A stretch of DNA of 64,000 nt from Cranoglanis bouderius. Taxonomy: Eukaryota > Chordata > Actinopteri > Siluriformes > Cranoglanididae. The DNA lies in contig CM042547.1 of the NCBI GenBank assembly GCA_023630585.1, positions 1,362,450-1,426,449 of the forward strand, in the 5' to 3' direction. Shown one piece after another: positions 58,183 through 64,000 of this stretch. The notes beneath the pieces are model-generated. The model did not search any database. It was not told where the DNA came from and saw only the letters and a list, made by a program, of their open reading frames with translations. Each line of letters starts with the position of its first letter. Position 1 is the stretch's first letter. The position numbers were made by a program, and so were the translations under genes.

Positions 58183-58544
58183 AGGGACAAGTATGAAGCA
58201 ATGTTGGTGGTCGAATTTAACATTGCTTTATCTGTTGTATACATCATTTATACCTCAGTCTGTGCATTTGTAGTCTGTGGTGCATCCTATCTCCTATGTA
58301 ATTAAACTAAAACTAGGATTTTGTATCCAACTGTAGTAAAGTATAAAGAGTCTCTCCATCTAATAGCAAGAGACAAGAAGGAATTAATATTTATATGCAA
58401 ATATACTGTGTGTATGCATACCTTTCAATTTCAAGTCATTTTTAGGCAGGATCAAGTTCAGCTGTCTTATCTGTTGTAGTAAAATAACTAACTTTTAATT
58501 CATTTAACTTTTAATTAATGTAATTAACTTTTATTTAAATTTAA

Positions 58545-58790
58545 CTAGGTGGCTCAATGGTTGAGGCTCTGGATTACTGATCAGAAGGTCGGGGGTTCAA
58601 GCCCCAGCACTGCCAAGCTGCCACTGTTGGGCCCTTGAGCAGGGCCCTTAACCATCTCTGTTCCAGGGCCCCTGTATCATGGCTGACCCTGCGCTCTGAC
58701 CCCAAATTCCTTACAAGCTGGGATATGCAAAGAAAAGAATTTCACTGTGCTGTAACGTATATGTGACAAATAGAGTCTTCTTCTTGTTCA
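58545..58790 (+). mobile_element. tRNA-derived SINE, second family
   Basis: Head with A box (GGTGGCTCAATGGTTGAGG) and B box (GGGTTCAAGCCCC), then TTGAGCAGGGCCCTTAACC and a tail AAAGAATTTCACTGTGCTG... ending in TTC repeats. The body differs from the SINE at 22768. Not a functional tRNA: arms do not close. Confidence 0.8.
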
Positions 58791-58979
58791 AATTAAACTT
58801 TAATTAATTAATTAGCTTTGGGGACAAACCATTTCTTTTACAACCGCAGACATTTTAAAGAAGGAATATATATATGTTTTTATTTTTATTTATTTATTCT
58901 TTTTAATCAGGTAAGATTTAGTCATTTGGTAAATGGTTACAAAGGCTATGTGCTCTGAAGTAACAATGCTGTCATTCGC

Positions 58980-60633
58980 GCAACAGTGCATAACTACTTT
59001 ATACTTATATTATTATATAAATACTTAAATTTGGATGAATCCATAACCCCCCCCTTAGGTTTTATCAGGGTTATCAACTTTGACCATTCAGGATCTGTCC
59101 AAAAAGACAGTTCTGATAGTTTCCAGTTCCATACATCCATGCAAAGCAATAATGACAACCCATACAGGAGGGGTTATATTCATTTTAATTAATTCAGCTA
59201 GCTACAAAATGTCAACCACGTCACAGACTGACAGGATACATAGGGAGTTTTTAATATTACATGCATTGAGGACACCAGTCTCACAGTTTAACCTATGTGT
59301 CATTCAGGTAAGGTATCTTTTTATACAGACTAGTCAACATCGTAGCAATTTGGTGTGCATAGCTCTAGAGTACAGAAGCAACGAAAACCTCTTTTTTTTG
59401 TCACAGATTATTTTCTTTCTTTTTTTTTTTTCCTTTTTTTAAAATTTTTTTTTTATAACCAATAACAAACCACACAGGGAAAGTAAACTAACAGGATACA
59501 GTGTTCTTATAAAAAGTAAGATCTCTCAGAAATATGCATCTTTGCTTTACATTGCAAATGTTTGTTTATTTATTTATTTTTCTCAGAGCATCCAAAACCT
59601 ATGATACAGAAAACAACTCTCCACCATTCAGCACTTCAGTCATTATCTTTTCCAGGCTGCATAATCATTTAGAAAACAGGTCATTTTTGCAGAACCCCCA
59701 CTCTTATCATGTCTGTTACAGTTCTTCTTTCGGTCATGTTGCATTATGTTACATCAATGATCACAGTCTGTAAATATATATTGACAGAAAGAGAGCACTA
59801 TTGCAAACTTGCAGGTATATGGAACGTTCAACTGTGTCCTAATACTGAGCATGCTTTTGTCAATTTTTGCTACTGCCATGATTTTTTTTTTTTTTTTTTT
59901 TTATATATGTTTTTAAGACAAGTTTTATTTATAAGACTCTAAAATCTACTATTCGTCATGCATAATGCACAATTCACACCACTTGGAATGCAATGTCTAT
60001 TACAGCTACAGAATCTAGTTGCACTTTGTCTAAACAGTAACTGATTATGTTCGTGATGAGGAAAATGAACCAAGGAAGGATACTGTAAGTGCTTTTGTAT
60101 TGGTATCATTGTCATATAATTAATCATCTTTTACCCATTCATCATTTGCCATGACAACATCAAAATAAGGAGCATGACAGTAGCCTAATGAAATGATACA
60201 GTTTTACTAAGACGATACTGAGATACTGAAAAGGAAAGACAGTTTGTAGAGCATTCCTATTATATATTTCATCCAGTAAAGAGGTTTATATCATATATAA
60301 TATATATGTATACATATATATAAGCGTGTGTATATGTATACATATATACACATACATATATAGGTGACAAAAAAAAGAATAAAAACATCACAAGTGAGCT
60401 AGAGCCATCGAGCCAGCACTATATACAACCTTTGGAAAGAATGATACAGAGTATAAGAAATCATTTTACGAGGACTATCATTGTAAAAGCAGACAGACAG
60501 CACACAGAACAACATTTACAATGTAGGGGTGATATGTGCATGTGTGCAAACCTAGAAGGTAAATACCAAGATAAAAGCATGTTTGCGCCTTTTGACAAAC
60601 TGCACGGTTAGTAAAAGCAGGCAATTCAGACGC
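58980..60633 (-). other. Probable snap25 3' UTR and flank
   Basis: Lies directly after the snap25 stop on the minus strand and contains no other gene. Several TTTATT (minus AATAAA) occur, for example near 59930 and 59567, with poly-T tracts at 59393-59452 and 59881-59902. SNAP-25 mRNAs have long 3' UTRs; the end cannot be set. Confidence 0.4.
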
Positions 60634-60702
60634 TTAACCGCTGCCAAGCATCTTTGTGGCCCTCTGGTTAGCTTCATCAATCCTGGTCTTGTTGGACTCA
60701 GC
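60634..60702 (-). CDS. snap25: snap25 last exon
   Basis: AESNKTRIDEANQRATKMLG SG stop: 22 residues and TAA, with acceptor CTCTCAG on the minus strand. Confidence 0.95.
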   Translation of the reverse strand, partial: AESNKTRIDEANQRATKMLGSG

Positions 60703-61947
60703 CTGAGAGACAACAAACAAAAGAAAATGTGAGTTATTATAGCATTTTGTTTTGTAGTTTGCAGTGTACCCCCACACAAGTACGCAGTGTTAAATCTGAC
60801 TTATTCGAATTATTACCTAGCATAAAATACCACCTATCCATTACCCAATATAATAGTTTATAGTAGCACTAGCAAATGTGACCGTTTCAATATTGGGCGA
60901 TTTTAAAATTTCCCTAGCTGATGCTAGGCTAACTGTTGTACATAGCGTAAATAAAAGCATTAGCCGAGGTTGTTCGCAAGCTAGCTAATGTGTAAATTTA
61001 ACAAACATTCCCTAGCCAAGTTGGCTAGCTAAGCTATTAGACTAATTATTGTGTCCTTAAAACTAGTAACCAAGATTGCTAACCACTTAGCTAACGTTAC
61101 GTTTTACATTGGCAGCAAGTAAACGTTCCAACATTCCTATTTTCATCCAGGTGCAAATAGCATCTGTATAAACTGTATAAAAGCATTTCATTTTGTTAAA
61201 ATCATACACGAATTTATTATTAATGCGATGCGAACGTTTATAGACAGAAGCATGATAAAACTTTCCTTTAAAAATCTGAATGTTCTAATGGGACCTACCT
61301 TGTCCATGATCCTGTCAATTTGGCGATTCTGGGTGTCAATCTCATTACCCATGTCAAGGGCCATGTGGCGCAGGTTACCAATGATGCCTCCCACCTGCTC
61401 CAAGTTCTCATCCATCTCATTTTCCCGGGCATCCTCTGTTACCCTGCATAGACGATCACATATAGGACTGGATATCAGCACATGAGACAAAGTGGGTTTC
61501 CTCTGGGTGCTCCGGTTTCCTCCCACATTGCAAAGACATGCCGGTAGGTGGATTGGTGGGTCTTAATTCGTCCGTAAGTGTGAATGAGTGCACAAAAGTG
61601 TGTGTGTGGGATGGACTAACGTCCTATCCTGGGTATGTCCCAGTAACCTGGGTATGGTTCAGTAACCACTCCAGGATGAGTACTTGTTCTGAGCATGCAC
61701 ATTATTATTTACTCACAACAACTAAGTTAGCCTCATCCCTTGCTATATAAGGTATATGTGACATCAATTGGTCGCAGCGGTATAGCTGTCTTAACCATCC
61801 CTGTGTTTTCATCCAAGGTAGCCTCACCTGCGGATGAAACCTCCGCTGATGGCCATCTGTTCCCGCTCATCAACCACACGGGCAGGCTGGCTGTTCACCA
61901 CACCATCCTGGTTGTTGCCCCAGGCCTTGCTGCCTCCACTCTTCATT
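60634..61947 (-). CDS. snap25: SNAP-25, last three coding exons (partial)
   Basis: Exons on the minus strand: 61828-61947, 61299-61443, 60634-60702. They encode KAWGNNQDGVVNSQPARVVD, EREQMAISGGFIRR, VTEDARENEMDENLEQVGGI, IGNLRHMALDMGNEIDTQNR, QIDRIMDK and AESNKTRIDEANQRATKMLG, ending SG and TAA at 60634-60636. This is nearly identical to the C-terminal SNARE helix (SN2) of vertebrate SNAP-25, the plasma-membrane t-SNARE that pairs with syntaxin and synaptobrevin in regulated exocytosis; the zero-layer Gln sits in DTQNR. Acceptors and donors are canonical and phases agree. The membrane-anchoring Cys loop and N-terminal helix are not seen in 61948-64000 and must lie beyond the window. Whether this is the a or b teleost paralogue is not decided. 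Confidence 0.95.
61299..61443 (-). CDS. snap25: snap25 penultimate exon
   Basis: 145 nt; 48 residues from VTEDAREN to IDRIMDK, containing the zero-layer Gln of the second SNARE motif. Donor GTAGGT, acceptor ATGCAG. Confidence 0.95.
61490..61700. repeat. Dispersed fish repeat in snap25 intron
   Basis: GGGTGCTCCGGTTTCCTCCC then AAAGACATGCCGGTAGGTGG, GGATGGACTAACGTCCTATC. This stretch is widespread in fish genomes; I cannot assign its class. Confidence 0.55.
61828..61947 (-). CDS. snap25: snap25 exon encoding the linker before SN2
   Basis: 120 nt coding MKSGGSKAWGNNQDGVVNSQ through GGFIR. The MKSGGS stretch replaces LKSSDAYK of mammals, two residues shorter. Donor GTGAGG, acceptor CATGCAG. Confidence 0.93.
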
Positions 61948-63780
61948 CTGCATGAATCATGAAGAACATGAGCGCCGAGGTGGCCGGAAAGCCTCCATAT
62001 GATTAGTGTTTCCACCCACACACACACTAGCAACAGTGGACAAATGCTGGACGAACAGGCAGGCAGTAACAGGTAAAATCTAATCAGTTCTATCTGAAAT
62101 GTTAGGCCTTGCTGACATATAACATACATGGCTTGTTGGCTAAAACACATACCTGGTTTTGACAGATGAAAAAACAAGGGGAAACTAGCTAGCAACAGAA
62201 ATCTGGGACTCATAGGTCAATCGTGCATTACTTCTTGTTGGCTGCTTCCCCTTCCTAGTGATAATGGCTTGTTTCCCTATCTCTGATTATGACAAATAAC
62301 AAAGAAGACAGGCCTTGGCAGACAGACAACACAGAAGAACGGGACTGCCACATTGTCAGAGACAAGTGCAAACAACTGCAAAAGAAAAGAAACTGAAAGG
62401 ACGAGAACCCAGTCCTAGGTCGCCATTTGAATTTGGGCTCCACTGGTAAAATGTTTTCCCCTTGTTTGCACTAGTAATATTTATTGTTGGTGATTATTAT
62501 GGTAAATTCCACAGGACTGACCATTTTGGCTCAGCATATAACAGGGAACAAACTAATTATATTAAGATTTGTCTCTGCAGTACGATACTTATAGTATTAG
62601 ATGCCGCAAATCCTTCCAAAAATTTGCAGTGATTGACAACGATAGAAGAAGAAAACCACATTTGGATTGCTGGTTGAACCTTGTTTATTCTCGTTCTGTT
62701 CCACTCATTATATGAGCATCCAGGAGCGTAATCTAGTTTAGCATCGTTTGTCTAAAAAGAGCCTGAACATTTAATTCCGGTATCGTTCACATGGATAAAT
62801 ACTGTTATCAGGGATCCAGATCTTGAAGCTAAGCTGAGAAAAAGCCAGACTGCCCACTGCAGTGTTATTTATATTCACCACCATCTAACTATCTTGGCAG
62901 GGTGTTTAGCTTTATCTAATGTTGCAGGCTGGTTGATGCTTTAACTGCTTTAACACATTGCCTGTGATACTAATAAATGTTATACAGTATGTAATCAATA
63001 GCAATGCACTGTATGTCATGTAAAATTTATGTGACTAGGAAACAGAAGTGTCTGAGCTGCATAAGAGGTGATGTTGAGAAAAATGTTTTGTTTGTTTTTT
63101 AACCCCTAAGGGTCTGAATGACGTAACCATAATTCATCTGAAAAAAAAAATGTTTTGAGGAATTTAACAAAGATTTATTCGTATGAGTGATATATCTCAG
63201 GGAGTAATTGAGTCTATTCTATAAATATAAAATATAATAATGTTGTATTGCCCGACATCTAAGCTATAACTAACCTTAGGACACTTCTTATCACACTGAC
63301 AAACAAAGCACATGTGAATCCATCTTAAGGTTGGCGCTTGCTTACTAATTGCTTATTTGATATGTTTTAGTAAGGTTGTAATTTGTTAAAGCTAAATTTG
63401 ATATTAAATACTAATTCGTCAGGATGTGTACGGCAGATGCTCCACATAAGCCAAGGCTTTGTAACAGTCAGAGGTAAAACTATTACTTCTCCACCACAGG
63501 AAAGTCTTCAAGACTTCAGTGCTTTCTCGATTCTCTGCGTTCTGTCTTATTAACTTCAAATGAAAGTGAGGGAGCGATTGTTTATAGCTGTTATAATGTT
63601 AGTGGTAACAGCTAACTAACATATCTCTCAAGGACATTGTAAAACATTAAATGTAACCATAAATGGTTCAAAAAAAATATGATGTCTCATTCTTTAATAC
63701 TTTAAAAACAAACAAACACTGTAGTGTTTGCACACACTACAGTCCACATTGCTGTAGTATAAGAGGAATATAACCCTTCA
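61948..63780 (-). other. snap25 intron, nothing recognised
   Basis: No exon of snap25 found on the minus strand; AT-rich sequence without recognised elements. Confidence 0.45.
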
Positions 63781-63784
63781 GGAC

Positions 63785-63857
63785 GTGCTGTTATAGAACT
63801 TCAGGGTGGTCATGATGTGGATCAGCCCAGCGCCGATTATTCTTCTATAACAGCACA
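63785..63857. repeat. Perfect 14-bp inverted repeat, 45-bp loop
   Basis: GTGCTGTTATAGAA at 63785-63798 is exactly inverted at 63844-63857. The loop is GC-richer than the flanks. Possibly a short MITE or structured RNA element. Confidence 0.75.
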
Positions 63858-64000
63858 GCCTTTCGCATTTTATTCCTTACTTATAATCAGGGTCAGATTA
63901 GCTCTAGGCTAAAACGGCAGTGGTTTATTTGCTTGGATATTCTTTTATTTGGTTGATACAACTAAAGGCATCGCTAACATTGGTCAATATAATCAAATGA

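Noticed and set aside
58545..58620. Functional tRNA gene
   Set aside because: A and B boxes are present but cloverleaf arms do not pair, and a SINE body and tail follow.
61948..64000. Further upstream snap25 exon (Cys-rich palmitoylation loop)
   Set aside because: Scanned the minus strand for the expected Cys cluster and found none; it must be outside the window.

Overview
The window looks like nuclear DNA from a ray-finned (teleost) fish. Its genes are split by GT-AG introns, it is rich in Tc1/mariner elements of fish type and in tRNA-derived SINEs, it has many microsatellites, and its three recognisable genes are vertebrate ones. The dispersed repeats resemble those I associate with catfishes, but the species cannot be fixed from the sequence. 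No prokaryotic features (operons, CRISPR) are present.

Layout. 1-4790: degraded Tc1-like elements, one carrying a solo LTR. 4791-5314: GC-richer stretch, the likely promoter side of the first gene. 5315-21502 (+): a complete 14-exon kinesin gene of the KIF26 family, closer to KIF26A than KIF26B, about 1803 residues, with a degenerate nucleotide-binding loop; AATAAA at 21702. 22240-37767: intergenic DNA with nested Tc1 elements, a hAT-type element, SINEs and large unrecognised stretches. 37768-50127 (+): an 8-exon consortin-like gene (about 379 residues) with a 31-nt microexon. Its last large intron holds a three-level transposon nest. 50640-58980: more elements, microsatellites and SINEs. 60634-61947 (-): the last three coding exons of a SNAP-25 gene, which continues beyond the right edge. 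The kinesin and consortin genes run rightwards; SNAP-25 converges on them.

All three genes concern trafficking, cytoskeleton or secretion: KIF26 proteins are non-motile microtubule-binding kinesins in signalling, consortin sorts connexins at the trans-Golgi, and SNAP-25 is a t-SNARE. They are neighbours, with no sign of co-regulation. The linkage is of evolutionary interest because the human counterparts lie on different chromosomes.

Most notable: a small LTR retroelement (47044-49113, minus strand, 5-bp target duplication GATAT) carrying a Gag-like reading frame followed by a segment closely resembling the N-terminal zinc finger of methionine aminopeptidase 1; a five-copy 57-bp array in kif26 intron 2 whose every unit has a perfect TGATTGACAG (TALE homeodomain decamer) next to an inverted CCAAT box; and two Tc1 copies sharing the same internal frameshift. 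Family names rest on my reading and memory of the families; no search was run.
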